In this document: in pieces, positions 45,704 through 54,941 of the stretch
Layout of the letters: each line of letters begins with the position of its first letter
How positions within the stretch are numbered: the first letter of the stretch is position 1
Assembly (NCBI GenBank): GCA_008933705.1
Contig: WBUN01000030.1
Coordinates: forward strand, 1-60,577
DNA length: 60,577 bases
Direction of reading: 5' to 3'
DNA from: Hyphomicrobiaceae bacterium
GTDB lineage: Bacteria; Pseudomonadota; Alphaproteobacteria; Rhizobiales; Hyphomicrobiaceae
Notes under the pieces: generated by a model
What the model saw: the letters and a program-made list of their open reading frames with translations, nothing else
Databases searched by the model: none
What the model was told of the DNA's origin: nothing
Made by a program: the position numbers and the translations under genes

Positions 45704-47317
45704 CTACATCGGCCGAACGGCGAACTCGATGCGCCGGTTCTTGGCCATGTTCTCGCTGGTATCGTTGGGCGCCACCGGACGCCGTTCACCGTGGCCTACC
45801 GCCTCGAGCTGCTTTGCGCTGACCCCGGCCCGGACCAGATAGCTCGCAACCGCTTGCGCACGCCTGAGGGAAAGCTGCTGATTGTACTCGGGCGCACCTT
45901 CGATGTCGGTATGGCCTTCGATCTGGATGATCGCGCCTGGGCACGACTTGGCAGCATCGGCAAGCCGCCCCAGGGTCGCGAAGCTCGCTTCGTTGAGCTC
46001 CGCGCTCGCACGCTCAAACAGGATACGCCCGGCCTTGGCCAATTCGGCAAGCCTGTCCTGGCACGCTCTCGCCTCGGCCTTGGCCTTGACCTCGGAGGGG
46101 CTCGGAGCCGGCGGCGTTGCCGGCTGGACGGCAACCGTGGGCGGGGCAACGGCGGGCTGCGGCGTGGCAACGGGCAGAGGCGGCGACAGCACAACGTCCT
46201 GCGGGGGAGGCGTCTGCGGCAGCGGTGCGGGCCCGGTGGGCGATACCGCCGTCGCACCTGTTTCGGGCGGGCGCAGTTCCGGCACCGCGGCACGACGCGG
46301 CTCGCGCGGGCGGATCTGATCGGCAAGCTTGATCGTCGCCGGCATGGCCGCACGCAAAGCGCTGCGCGCCGCCTCGGCAGCGGCGTCGTCGGAGGAAATG
46401 CCGGAAACAGCCAGCGCTCCGTCCTTCATCTCGGCACTGCCGCTCTCCAGGCGCAACAGCTCCCGCACCGTCGCGACCGCGGCGGCAGCCCATCCCTGCG
46501 GCGCGCCCTCGCCGGGCTCCATTTGATCGATGACAGCAGCAGCCGGCGCAGTTGCCTTTACGGCGGACAGAAGCTCGGCACGGGCAGATTCGCTTGGCAC
46601 ATAGCCGGAGAAGGCGATGCGCCCTTCGCTGAATTGGACCGTCCAGGTGAACGGGCTCACCACGGGTGGGGTGACCTGATCCGTTATGATCCTGATGCCC
46701 TTCGGCACGCTGTTGAGCAGCGCCGACTTGACAAGGCGATAACCGGCAAGATCCTCCGCCTCGCCGGTGACCGAAAGGCCGAGGTCATCGAGGCGAACGT
46801 CGCCGCGTTTCAGCGACGCAAGCTGCTTCAGTGCAAAGCTGACACCGGCGAGCCACGTGTCGGCCGAAGGCACGCCACGCGCCAGCGTCATGCGGTCGAC
46901 GACCTCGTAGCCCGGGAAATTGGCTTTGGTCACACCGAGAATGGCCTGCTTGGTCGCTACGCTCGGAGCAAGGCCCATGACGCGAATGCGGTTGTTCCGT
47001 CGGGTCGCGAGCCAGATGTACTTGTCGGCCTTCTCGATCAGCTCGGTCTTATTCTCGACGATCCGCACACCCCAGAGATTGCGCAGAATTTCCATCGCCT
47101 TGCCGACATCCGACTCGTCCCAAGCCCTCCCACCGAGGATCACGTCTCTGCCGTTGAGCGCCGGCACCGCCCAGCTTGCACCGCTCTGCGACAGCGCCTG
47201 CCTGGCGCGCTCGGCCAAGTCGTGCTCGATGCGGCCGCGCTCGGCCTGGACGGCAACCCAGCTCAGTATGAGGATAGGGATGATGCCCCATAGCCAGCGC
47301 CGCCAATTACATTTCAT
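45704..47317 (-). CDS. OmpA-family protein with BON-like domains
   Basis: A 537-residue envelope protein. An N-terminal signal anchor (LWGIIPILILSWVAV) is followed by several BON-like alpha-beta repeats (for example VPALNGRDVILGGRAWDESD and VQFSEGRIAFSGYVPSESARAELLSAV), a Pro/Ala-rich linker (about 340-415) and a C-terminal OmpA domain (430-537) with ILFERASAELNEAS, IQIEGHTDIEG and NMAKNRRIEFAVRP, the peptidoglycan-binding signatures. The order anchor-BON-OmpA resembles mycobacterial ArfA. It probably links the inner membrane to peptidoglycan. First gene of the leftward row. Confidence 0.88.
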   Translation of the reverse strand: MKCNWRRWLWGIIPILILSWVAVQAERGRIEHDLAERARQALSQSGASWAVPALNGRDVILGGRAWDESDVGKAMEILRNLWGVRIVENKTELIEKADKYIWLATRRNNRIRVMGLAPSVATKQAILGVTKANFPGYEVVDRMTLARGVPSADTWLAGVSFALKQLASLKRGDVRLDDLGLSVTGEAEDLAGYRLVKSALLNSVPKGIRIITDQVTPPVVSPFTWTVQFSEGRIAFSGYVPSESARAELLSAVKATAPAAAVIDQMEPGEGAPQGWAAAAVATVRELLRLESGSAEMKDGALAVSGISSDDAAAEAARSALRAAMPATIKLADQIRPREPRRAAVPELRPPETGATAVSPTGPAPLPQTPPPQDVVLSPPLPVATPQPAVAPPTVAVQPATPPAPSPSEVKAKAEARACQDRLAELAKAGRILFERASAELNEASFATLGRLADAAKSCPGAIIQIEGHTDIEGAPEYNQQLSLRRAQAVASYLVRAGVSAKQLEAVGHGERRPVAPNDTSENMAKNRRIEFAVRPM

Positions 47318-47639
47318 CCTGACTTGGCTCCCCAGACTGAAGCGTTTTGCCTATTCTTGCGACAATTACGGCAAGCCACGCACGTCGTACGTCGCGGGCC
47401 AATGACTGACAGCCCGACGCGAAATCGCTCGAGGATAACCTGGGCCCTTGTGCGCCGGCACTATAGACAACCGGTTGTTGCATTCCAAGCCGCCCAACCC
47501 CGCGACGTTAAGGCCGCCGCTTGTGCCAAAGACGCCTGACCCGGCCTTTCCATCGGCAGTTTCAGAGGTGGTTTTGTTGGGCTAGAAGAACGTGGTAGGG
47601 CCGACCCACCCAAAAAATGCACATCAGGAGGAAACCGCA
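47318..47639. other. Divergent region between the OmpA gene and paaGIK
   Basis: About 320 bases with no convincing coding frame. It contains the perfect palindrome listed at 47467-47478, preceded by TATAGA at 47462-47467. No clear -35 element was found. Confidence 0.45.
47467..47478. promoter_or_regulatory. Perfect palindrome ACAACCGGTTGT upstream of paaG
   Basis: A twelve-base perfect inverted repeat about 160 bases before the paaG start, overlapping a TATAGA box. Plausible operator for a TetR- or GntR-type regulator of the paa genes; the regulator is not in the window. Confidence 0.4.
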
Positions 47640-48437
47640 GTGACTGAACGAACAGTCCTGAGCATGCGAAGCGGAGGCGTCCTGCGCCTGACGCTCAATC
47701 GGCCGGACAAGCTCAATTCCTTTACGCGTGCCATGCACGCCGAGCTTCGGGCCGGCCTGGAAGCCGCAGCCGCCGACCCAGACTGCAGGGTTGTGGTGCT
47801 GACCGGCGCTGGCCGCGCGTTTTCCGCGGGCCAGGATCTGGCCGACACCGGCTGGGCCATCGGCGGAGTTGCGCCGGATGCTGGTGCGCTGCTCGAGGAG
47901 GCTTACAATCCCCTCATTCAACTGATCACCACGCTCGAGAAGCCTGTGATCGCAGCCGTAAACGGCGTTGCCGCAGGTGCGGGCGCCAATATTGCTCTGG
48001 CCTGTGATCTGGTGTTGGCGGCACGCAGTGCCTCGTTCATCCAGGCTTTCGCCAAGATCGGCCTTATCCCCGATGCCGGCGGCACCTGGGTGCTGCCGCG
48101 TCTCGTCGGCGCCGCCCGCGCACGGGGCCTGGCCATGCTGGCTGAGCCGCTGCCGGCGGAAAAGGCCGAGGCCTGGGGTCTGATCTGGAAGGCCGTCGAC
48201 GACGACAGGCTGCAGGCCGAGGTAGCGGCCGTGGCCGACAAGCTTGCCGTGGCTGCGACCTATGGCCTCGCGCTCACCAAGCGCGCCATTGCGGCCTCCT
48301 CCACCAACACGCTGGCCGCCCAACTCGACCTCGAGTGCGAGCTGCAGCGCCTGGCCGGCGCGTCGCCCGACTGCGCCGAAGGGATCGGCGCATTCCTGCA
48401 AAAGCGTCCGGCAAAATTCAGCGGACGCAAGGCATGA
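47640..48437 (+). CDS. paaG: PaaG-like ring-1,2-epoxyphenylacetyl-CoA isomerase
   Basis: A 265-residue crotonase-fold enzyme. LRLTLNRPDKLNSFTRAMH near the start, GAGRAFSAGQDLAD (about 56-69) forming the CoA oxyanion loop, VNGVAAGAGANIALACDLVLA (about 106-126) and FAKIGLIPDAGGTWVLPRLVG (about 139-159, with the catalytic Asp) are the PaaG/PaaB signature. The start is GTG at 47640, with AGGAGGAAA eight bases upstream. The stop overlaps the paaI ATG (ATGA). PaaG isomerises the ring epoxide to an oxepin in aerobic phenylacetate breakdown. Confidence 0.88.
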   Translation: MTERTVLSMRSGGVLRLTLNRPDKLNSFTRAMHAELRAGLEAAAADPDCRVVVLTGAGRAFSAGQDLADTGWAIGGVAPDAGALLEEAYNPLIQLITTLEKPVIAAVNGVAAGAGANIALACDLVLAARSASFIQAFAKIGLIPDAGGTWVLPRLVGAARARGLAMLAEPLPAEKAEAWGLIWKAVDDDRLQAEVAAVADKLAVAATYGLALTKRAIAASSTNTLAAQLDLECELQRLAGASPDCAEGIGAFLQKRPAKFSGRKA

Positions 48438-48868
48438 GCCGGAGCGCGGACGAGGTCGCCCGCCTGAGCGCCGAGGCGATGTGGGCGGACGACATGGCGA
48501 GCCAAGCCATGGGCATGAAGCTCGAGAAGGTCGGTCCGGGGCACGCCGTCATGTCGATGACCGTCGCGCAGAGCATGGTCAACGGCCACGGCACCTGCCA
48601 CGGCGGCTTCATCTTCACGCTGGCCGACAGCACGTTCGCGTTTGCCTGCAATTCCCACAGCCAGCGCCAAGTGGCGCAGAGTTGCCAGATCACCTATCTG
48701 GCGCCGGGTCGGCTGGGCATGCGGCTTATCGCCGAGGCGCGCGAGCGCTATCGCGCCGAGCGCAGCGGCATCTACGATGTGACGGTGAGGACCGACGCCG
48801 GCGACGTGATCGCGGAATTCCGCGGGCACAGTCGCGCCATTCCGGGCGTGCTCGTGCCGGAGACCTGA
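48434..48868 (+). CDS. paaI: PaaI hydroxyphenylacetyl-CoA thioesterase
   Basis: A 144-residue hotdog thioesterase. GHAVMSMTVAQSMVNGHGTCHGGFIFTLADSTFAFACNS (from about residue 36) contains the HGG motif and the catalytic Asp of PaaI; QVAQSCQITYLAPGRLGMRL and the terminal EFRGHSR complete the fold. In phenylacetate catabolism PaaI hydrolyses dead-end CoA esters and frees CoA. Translation is coupled to paaG by a four-base overlap; paaK follows on the same strand. Confidence 0.9.
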   Translation: MSRSADEVARLSAEAMWADDMASQAMGMKLEKVGPGHAVMSMTVAQSMVNGHGTCHGGFIFTLADSTFAFACNSHSQRQVAQSCQITYLAPGRLGMRLIAEARERYRAERSGIYDVTVRTDAGDVIAEFRGHSRAIPGVLVPET

Positions 48869-49036
48869 AGCGCGACGGGCTGACGATGCGGCCATTGCGG
48901 CTCTTGTGCAGGGGGCCGGGTTGCCATTACGTCAATTGGCAGGGACGAACACCGGGATCACCCCACCGCAGGGCGCAGCCCTGAACCGGGGGCAAGGCCG
49001 CGCAAGACCGGCCGGAAAGGAAACGGGAGGATTGTC

Positions 49037-50347
49037 ATGCAGGACCTCACTCCGCGCCGCGAGGACCTCGATCCGATCGAGATCGCCTCGCGTGACGAGA
49101 TCGCCGCGGTGCAGTTGGCGCGCCTGAAGTGGACCTTACGGCACGTCTACAACAACGTACCCCACTACTGGAAGAAATTCGACGCGGCGGGCGTGCATCC
49201 CGACGACCTCAACACGCTTGCCGATCTCGCCAAGTTCCCCTTCACGACCAAGGAGGATCTGCGCTCGAACTATCCGTTCGGGCTGTTCGCGGTGCCGCGC
49301 GAGCAGATCATACGCATCCACGCCTCGTCGGGCACTACGGGCAAGCCGACCGTGGTCGGCTACACAAGCCGCGACATCGAGACCTGGGGCGAGGTGGTAG
49401 CGCGCTCGTTGCGGGCGTCAGGGGCGCGGCCGGGCATGACTCTGCACAACGCCTACGGCTACGGCCTGTTCACCGGCGGACTCGGCCTGCATTACGGCGC
49501 AGAGAGGCTCGGCCTTTCGGTCGTCCCGATCTCGGGCGGCATGACCGAGCGCCAAGTTCAGCTCATCATCGACTTCGAACCCGATATCATCACCGTCACA
49601 CCGTCGTACATGCTGGCGATCCTGGACGAATTCCGCAGGCAGGGACTCGATCCCCGCAAGACCGCCCTCAAGGTCGGCATCTTCGGTGCCGAGCCGTGGA
49701 CCAACAGCATGCGCGGCGAGATCGAGCAGGCCTTCGACATGCATGCGGTCGACATCTACGGGCTGTCCGAGGTGATAGGTCCCGGCGTCGCCAACGAGTG
49801 CGTCGAGACCAAGGACGGCCTGCACATCTGGGAGGACCATTTCTATCCCGAGATCATCGACCCTGTGAGCGGAAAGCCGCTGCCCGACGGGGAGAAGGGC
49901 GAACTGGTTTTCACGTCGCTCAGCAAGGAGGGCATGCCCGTCATCCGTTACCGCACGCGCGATCTGACGCGACTGCTGCCGGGCACGGCACGCAGCATGC
50001 GCCGCATGGAGAAGATCACGGGCCGGTCCGACGACATGATGATCGTGCGCGGCGTCAATGTGTTCCCGACGCAGATCGAAGAGCAGATCCTCAAGGTCCG
50101 GGGACTGGCCCCTCACTATCAGATCCTGCTGACGCGCGAGCACCGCCTCGACGAGATGGAGATCCAGGTCGAGGCTGCCACAAACGCTGCTCAGGCCGAT
50201 ACCCGCAGCGCTTCCGCAGGCGAGCTGGGCCACCTCGTCAAGAGCCTGATCGGCATCACCGCAAAGATCACCGTGACTGAGCCCGGCGGCGTCGAGCGCT
50301 CGCAGGGCAAGGCCCGGCGGGTGATCGACAAGCGACCGAAGGATTAG
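49037..50347 (+). CDS. paaK: Phenylacetate-CoA ligase
   Basis: A 436-residue adenylate-forming ligase that makes phenylacetyl-CoA from phenylacetate, ATP and CoA. LKWTLRHVYNNVPHYWKKFD at the start, FPFTTKEDLRSNYPFGLFAVPREQIIRIHASSGTTGKPTVVGYT (P-loop SSGTTGKP near residue 96), GAEPWTNSMR, DIYGLSEVIGPGVANEC and the C-terminal GRSDDMMIVRGVNVFPTQIE with SQGKARRV are PaaK-specific. GGGAGG precedes the ATG. Third gene of paaG-paaI-paaK; the oxygenase paaABCDE and the paaZ/paaJ/paaH genes are not in the window. Confidence 0.95.
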   Translation: MQDLTPRREDLDPIEIASRDEIAAVQLARLKWTLRHVYNNVPHYWKKFDAAGVHPDDLNTLADLAKFPFTTKEDLRSNYPFGLFAVPREQIIRIHASSGTTGKPTVVGYTSRDIETWGEVVARSLRASGARPGMTLHNAYGYGLFTGGLGLHYGAERLGLSVVPISGGMTERQVQLIIDFEPDIITVTPSYMLAILDEFRRQGLDPRKTALKVGIFGAEPWTNSMRGEIEQAFDMHAVDIYGLSEVIGPGVANECVETKDGLHIWEDHFYPEIIDPVSGKPLPDGEKGELVFTSLSKEGMPVIRYRTRDLTRLLPGTARSMRRMEKITGRSDDMMIVRGVNVFPTQIEEQILKVRGLAPHYQILLTREHRLDEMEIQVEAATNAAQADTRSASAGELGHLVKSLIGITAKITVTEPGGVERSQGKARRVIDKRPKD

Positions 50348-50362
50348 GCAGGGAGAGCGCGC

Positions 50363-50977
50363 GTGGACCTTGCAGCGCTGATCATCTTCGCGGGCGCCCT
50401 GTTCGTCGCGGCAGCCTCGCCGGGTCCCGGCATCGCCGCCATTGTAGCGCGCGTGCTTGGCCGCGGCATGCACGGTGCCCTGGCGTTCACGGCCGGCATC
50501 GCGCTCGGCGACGTGGTCTGGCTGACCATTGCCATTCTCGGTCTCGCGGTGGTGGCACAGACCTTCCACGGCGTATTCCTGGCCATCAAGTATGCCGGGG
50601 TTGCCTATCTGCTGTACCTCGCTTGGAAGCTGTGGACGGCGCCGGTCGAGACGCGCGCGGCCGCTTTCGACGCCCCCGACGTTCGACCGCTCAGGCTGTT
50701 CCTGGCCGGCCTGGCGGTCACCATGGGCAATCCCAAGGTTATGGTGTTCTATCTGGCACTGCTGCCGAGCATCATCGATCTCGCCGCCGTGTCCGTGCTC
50801 GGGTGGCTTGAGCTTTCGGCCGTCACCCTCGGCGTGCTCGCGATCGTGTTCGGGGCCTACGTGGCGCTGGCTGCCCGCACGCGCCGACTTTTCACCAGCC
50901 CGCGCGCCATGCGTATGGTCAACCGCGGCTCGGGTGTGGTGATGGCGTCGGCGGCTGCGGCGATCGCCGCAAAGTAA
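50363..50977 (+). CDS. LysE/RhtB-family exporter
   Basis: A 204-residue inner-membrane protein with about six helices; the N-terminal LIIFAGALFVAAASPGPGIAAIVARVLGRG contains the conserved SPGP motif of the LysE/RhtB superfamily, followed by GIALGDVVWLTIAILGLAVV and NPKVMVFYLALLP. The start is GTG at 50363, with AGGGAGAG upstream and only 15 bases after paaK, so it is probably co-transcribed with the paa genes. Substrate unknown (amino acids or related acids in the family). Confidence 0.85.
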   Translation: MDLAALIIFAGALFVAAASPGPGIAAIVARVLGRGMHGALAFTAGIALGDVVWLTIAILGLAVVAQTFHGVFLAIKYAGVAYLLYLAWKLWTAPVETRAAAFDAPDVRPLRLFLAGLAVTMGNPKVMVFYLALLPSIIDLAAVSVLGWLELSAVTLGVLAIVFGAYVALAARTRRLFTSPRAMRMVNRGSGVVMASAAAAIAAK

Positions 50978-51003
50978 GACCGGCTGCGGTGCAGCAGCCG
51001 GTC
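50978..51003. terminator. Stem-loop between convergent genes
   Basis: GACCGGCTGC and GCAGCCGGTC form a ten-base-pair stem with a six-base loop, one base after the LysE-family stop codon. No T-run follows, but position and stability suggest a transcription end for both strands. Confidence 0.5.
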
Positions 51004-51030
51004 AGGGATGCGCGCAATCCTGATGCGATC

Positions 51031-51192
51031 TCAGGCCTTGGCTTTCGCCGCGCGCGCCTTGCCCGACAACTTCTTCAGACGGCGACGCACAGCAGCCGTG
51101 TTGCCCTGAATGCGCGTGACCTTCGCGCGCGGCGCTGCGCGACGCGCCTTCTTCTTCTGCTTCTCGACGTTGCGTGCGGAACGGATCGCCAT
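51031..51192 (-). CDS. Small highly basic protein
   Basis: A 53-residue Lys/Arg/Ala-rich protein (RNVEKQKKKARRAAPRAKVT, ending KKLSGKARAAKAKA). AAGGAG sits six bases before the ATG at 51192, good support for translation; an ATG 11 codons earlier is possible. Charge and composition suggest RNA or DNA binding, like small ribosome-associated or histone-like proteins, but no family is recognised. Confidence 0.6.
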   Translation of the reverse strand: MAIRSARNVEKQKKKARRAAPRAKVTRIQGNTAAVRRRLKKLSGKARAAKAKA

Positions 51193-51277
51193 GCTCGGCT
51201 CCTTCATGAGTCTGTCGCGGCTCATTTAGGGGCTTTCTCGCACCGGCACAAGCGCCAACCGCGTGCCCGTGCGGCAC

Positions 51278-52678
51278 TCACGGCATATCCTCGCGCAGCC
51301 ACACCATGAGCGGCATGCCGCCTCTCGGGCGCAGCGTGACACGGCTGACGGGCTCGGGCGCGTGCCGCCCGTCCCAGCCGAAGCGGGCGTGTTGCACGAG
51401 CGTTGCCAGGATGGCGACCGCTTCCATCATCGCAAACGACATGCCGATGCACGTGCGCAGCCCGAAGCCGAACGGCATGAACTGCGTACGCTTGTAAGCG
51501 GCCTCGCGCTCGGGCGAGAAGCGAGTCGGATCGAACCGATCGGGGTCGTCCCAAAGCTTCCGATGACGGTGCACGGCATAAACCGGGATCACGATCAGCG
51601 TGCCGGCAGGAATGGTCTGGCCCCCGAGCGCCATCTGGTCCGCAGCGACGCGCGTCATGACCGGTGCAGGAGGATAAAGACGCATGGACTCTTTGAGCAC
51701 CGCGCGTGTCACGGGCAGCTCGTCGAGGTGACGCGCCTCGACGGCGCCGTTACCGATGACGGCCGCCACCTCGCCGTGCACACGCTCCTGCCACTCCGGA
51801 GCGCGCGCAAGAAGATAGAGCGTCCAGGTCAGCGCCTTGGCGGTGGTCTCGTGGCCGGCCGCGAGGAAGGTGACGAGGTTGTCGATGAGCTGCTTCTCCG
51901 ACATCGGCGCGCCGGTATCGGGGTCCTGCGCCCGCGCCAAACGCCCAAGCAGGTCATCGCCAGCCATGCCGGCAGCGTGCCGTCGCGCCAGGATGGCGGC
52001 AACAGAGGCACGCAAGGCGCGGCCGGCCCTGCGGCGACGGAACTTGCCCGGATACCAGACCCACGACGGAACGCGCAGCATGGCTGCGGCAATATCCCAG
52101 GATATGGTGGCGAGGGCGGTGTCGGCGGCATTCAGGATGGCCTTGGCCTCGGCATCGGCGCTGCCGGCGAACATTGTTGCCGAGATGACGTGGAAGGTCG
52201 TCTCGGTCATATCCCTGTCGACCGGCTGCATGGTACCCGGCGCGGCACCGCGCCAGCGTGCCAACTGCTCCTCGGCGGCCCGCGTCATCGCAGGCACCAG
52301 ATTGGCGAGGTCGGCGGGACGGAACAGGGGCGCAGCCGTTCGGCGCTGCCAGCGCCAGCTCGCACCGCTGGACGTCAGAATGCCGTCACCCAGCGTGCTC
52401 GCGAAGACCTGCTTCTCGAGCTCCGTCTTGGGAAAGTGCTCGTTGGCATGCAGCAATATCTTCTCGACCAGGGAAGGATGCGTAACCCAGGCGACGATGC
52501 TGCGGCCGTTGTCGTGAACGACGATGGGCTCCTCGTAGACCGGCAAGGGCAGGCTTTGCAGGGGGTTGCGCACGAAGCGCAGGAGGAAGCGGCGCAGCGG
52601 CAATGGCCGTGGGGGCGGCTGAACCGTCGGCGGATAGAGTGCGACGCGCTCCACTGCCGGTGCACTCACGGCCGTCAT
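51278..52678 (-). CDS. Cytochrome P450
   Basis: A 466-residue soluble P450 monooxygenase. The I-helix oxygen-binding motif FLAAGHETTAKAL, the K-helix ExxR in KESMRLYPPAPVMTRVA, the PERF-like FDPTRFSPERE and the heme-thiolate loop FMPFGFGLRTCIGMSFAMME (Cys in CIG) are all present. No N-terminal membrane anchor is visible. The ATG at 52678 has GGAG seven bases upstream; a TTG nine codons earlier is open. No ferredoxin or reductase gene is adjacent, so the electron donor is encoded elsewhere. Family and substrate cannot be set by reading. Confidence 0.93.
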   Translation of the reverse strand: MTAVSAPAVERVALYPPTVQPPPRPLPLRRFLLRFVRNPLQSLPLPVYEEPIVVHDNGRSIVAWVTHPSLVEKILLHANEHFPKTELEKQVFASTLGDGILTSSGASWRWQRRTAAPLFRPADLANLVPAMTRAAEEQLARWRGAAPGTMQPVDRDMTETTFHVISATMFAGSADAEAKAILNAADTALATISWDIAAAMLRVPSWVWYPGKFRRRRAGRALRASVAAILARRHAAGMAGDDLLGRLARAQDPDTGAPMSEKQLIDNLVTFLAAGHETTAKALTWTLYLLARAPEWQERVHGEVAAVIGNGAVEARHLDELPVTRAVLKESMRLYPPAPVMTRVAADQMALGGQTIPAGTLIVIPVYAVHRHRKLWDDPDRFDPTRFSPEREAAYKRTQFMPFGFGLRTCIGMSFAMMEAVAILATLVQHARFGWDGRHAPEPVSRVTLRPRGGMPLMVWLREDMP

Positions 52679-52761
52679 GACACGCTCCGGAAGCGATTGA
52701 TCCAAGTCATCAATCTACTCCCCGACTCAGACCTCCTGAAGGCGCTTGCGGACCTGCCGCG

Positions 52762-53295
52762 TCAGGAGGCGTGATTGAGCCACCAGTTCAGGCCGAACGT
52801 GCCCGGCGAGAGCAGCACGAACGCCCACAGGAATGCCGATGCAAAGTTCGCAATCTGGAACGGCATCATGGGCATCTGTGTGATGCCGGCTATGATCGGC
52901 ACGCTGGCGCGCAGCGGCCCCGAGAAGCGTCCGATCACGATAGCCCAGATTCCCCACTTCTCGAAGAAGACGTGGCCCTTTGGCAGAAGGTCGGGATAGC
53001 GGCTGAGCGGCCACATTCGGGCGATGCGCTCATGATAGTGGTAGCCCAGCCAGTAGGAGACCCAGTCGCCGAGCGCGGCCCCTATGGCGGCGGCCGACAG
53101 GATCATCCAGAAATTGAGCGAGTGGGTGGCACCGATAATTGTGCCAATAATGACCAGGATGCCCCAGAACGGCAGAATGAGCGAAATGAAGGCGAGCGAC
53201 TCGCCGAACGCGAGCAGGAAGACAATGGGGGCTGCCCACTCCCGGTGAGCACTCACGAACGTCTTGATGGCGTCCGTGTATTCCGCGAACGGCAT
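52762..53295 (-). CDS. DedA-family membrane protein
   Basis: A 177-residue integral membrane protein (undecaprenyl phosphate or lipid translocation family). VFLLAFGESLAFISLILPFWGILVIIG near the N terminus, AAAIGAALGDWVSYWLGYHY with the conserved G-D-x-x-S-Y-x-x-G, HVFFEKWGIWAIVIGRFSGPLRASVPIIAGI with the FxR motif, and a final helix are DedA hallmarks. GGAG lies eight bases before the ATG at 53295. Single gene. Confidence 0.9.
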   Translation of the reverse strand: MPFAEYTDAIKTFVSAHREWAAPIVFLLAFGESLAFISLILPFWGILVIIGTIIGATHSLNFWMILSAAAIGAALGDWVSYWLGYHYHERIARMWPLSRYPDLLPKGHVFFEKWGIWAIVIGRFSGPLRASVPIIAGITQMPMMPFQIANFASAFLWAFVLLSPGTFGLNWWLNHAS

Positions 53296-53510
53296 GCTGC
53301 TTCTCCCCATCGTTAAGGAAGATGAGCAAGGCCAGAGGGCCCAGTCTTTGTCAACGCGCCCCGCGCACATGCGAGGGCTCGCGTGACCGGCACGGTTTGT
53401 GCTTGGCCGCGATTGTGCTTATGGTTTCATACAGGTAAACAGCCTTCTCGTTTGCGAGCAGGGTGGGGGGAGTTTTGAGTATCGCGTCCCCGGATAGCGG
53501 ACGCCAGGCC

Positions 53511-54590
53511 ATGGCCCGGCGGGTCACGGTCGGCGTGCTGATTGCGGCCAACACCGGACTGATGCTTTCGGTCGCAGGCAATCTCACCTCGCTTTCCGAT
53601 GTTCTTGCTCCGCTGATGGGGCATTTCATCGGAATCGGCTTGGCGGCCAGCCTGGCTCTGCTGGCAAGGCGCAGAATGATGGCGACCCTGGCGGTCGGGT
53701 TCGCCGCCACGCTCGCTGTGCATGCCATCCTGGGCCTGGCACAATGTTGCCGTGCGCCCACCGAGAAGGGTGGGACGGCAACGCTGACGACCGCCTCGCA
53801 AGAGACCGGGCGGGGTCTCACTGTTCTGACGCTCAACACCTGGCACGGAAACGACGACGCCGGTCGCATCGAGCAGTATCTGCTCTCGGTACCCGCCGAC
53901 ATCATCGTCCTTTCCGAGTTCGGCCCCACGAAGCAGGCGCTGCTGACGCGGTTGAGGGACGTGTATCCGTTCCAGGTCGAGTGCGCGGGCGAGTGGCCTT
54001 GCTCGCTCGTCATGCTCTCGCGCGTGCCGCTCGAGTCGGCAGGCGCGTCGCGCATCGCCGCAGACAAACCGGCGTTCCTGTGGGCGCGGCTCGCCGAAGC
54101 GCAGCACGGCGCATTGACCATCATCGGCACACACCTGCGCCGGCCGAGCCTCAACCCGTGGGAGCACGAAAAGCAGATGGCCGAGCTGGCGCAGTTCATC
54201 CGCCGTATCGACGGGCCGCTGGTCCTGGCCGGGGATCTCAATACCTCGCCGTGGTCGCAGGCATTCCGATCGCTGAGGATGGCGACGGGTCTCCAACCTG
54301 CGGGCCTCCTGACGCCGAGCTGGCCCGCGTGGCCGGTCGCCATCCCGCAGGTGGCGCTCGACCACATCCTCGTCTCGCAGGAGCTGTCGGTTTCGTCCGC
54401 GGGGACTGGTCCGGCTGTCGGTTCAGACCATTTGCCCGTGTGGGCGCATATCCGGCGTCGGCCGCTTGCCGTCTATCGCAACCGGCCTCGCACCGGGTCA
54501 CGCCTTGCAGCGGCGGCTCCGCATCTCGGCAGTCAGCTCCTTGCTGACTTCCGCAGCGAACATGGTGGCGCGCGAAATCTGCGCCGGTGA
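53511..54590 (+). CDS. Membrane-anchored endonuclease/exonuclease/phosphatase-family protein
   Basis: A 359-residue protein. The first 90 residues hold two or three hydrophobic helices (VGVLIAANTGLMLSVAGNL, LMGHFIGIGLAASLALLA). The catalytic EEP domain follows: VLTLNTWHGNDD, IIVLSEFGP, VMLSRVPLE, LAGDLNTSPWSQAFRSL, VALDHILVS and VGSDHLPVWA, with the metal Glu, Asp, Asn and His residues in place. Possible lipid phosphatase or nuclease acting outside the cytoplasm. Start uncertain: ATG 53511, or TTG 53475/GTG 53463 behind a G-rich ribosome site. Its 3' end overlaps the convergent lipoprotein gene by 93 bases. Confidence 0.8.
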   Translation: MARRVTVGVLIAANTGLMLSVAGNLTSLSDVLAPLMGHFIGIGLAASLALLARRRMMATLAVGFAATLAVHAILGLAQCCRAPTEKGGTATLTTASQETGRGLTVLTLNTWHGNDDAGRIEQYLLSVPADIIVLSEFGPTKQALLTRLRDVYPFQVECAGEWPCSLVMLSRVPLESAGASRIAADKPAFLWARLAEAQHGALTIIGTHLRRPSLNPWEHEKQMAELAQFIRRIDGPLVLAGDLNTSPWSQAFRSLRMATGLQPAGLLTPSWPAWPVAIPQVALDHILVSQELSVSSAGTGPAVGSDHLPVWAHIRRRPLAVYRNRPRTGSRLAAAAPHLGSQLLADFRSEHGGARNLRR

Positions 54591-54941
54591 CAGTCCCTTG
54601 CCGTCCGGACCGCGCAAGATCTTGGCGGCGCCATCCGCCTCCCGGCGCGCGTAGGCCAGCTCCTCGCAGTTCAACTCTTTCTTGCGCGTGCGAAACGCAA
54701 ACAGCCTGACGCCGGACGCGTGTGCCTGCGGCGTGGCAGGCTCACGCACCCACTTGTTCTCCTTGTCCGCCAGCATGGCATTCAATGTTGCCTGGCGGCT
54801 CGCAACACATTCGGGCGTGTCATCGACGCACGACAGTCCCGCTTTGGTATCGTCCACACCCAGTCCGGAGCATCCGGAAGCAAGCATGGCAAGCGCGCTG
54901 CAGGCGGCCGCAAAGACCATCTTCGATCTGCTGGCGTACAT
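54498..54941 (-). CDS. Lipoprotein, function unknown
   Basis: A 147-residue protein with a lipoprotein signal (MVFAAACSALAMLASGC, lipobox LASGC). The mature part has two Cys pairs (SCVDDTPEC and NCEELAYAR..RRC) and an Ala/Arg-rich helical half with a conserved-looking ECVASRQATLNAMLADKENKWV. AAGAGGAAA lies before the ATG at 54941. I recognise no functional domain. The 3' end overlaps the convergent EEP gene. Confidence 0.75.
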   Translation of the reverse strand: MYASRSKMVFAAACSALAMLASGCSGLGVDDTKAGLSCVDDTPECVASRQATLNAMLADKENKWVREPATPQAHASGVRLFAFRTRKKELNCEELAYARREADGAAKILRGPDGKGLSPAQISRATMFAAEVSKELTAEMRSRRCKA

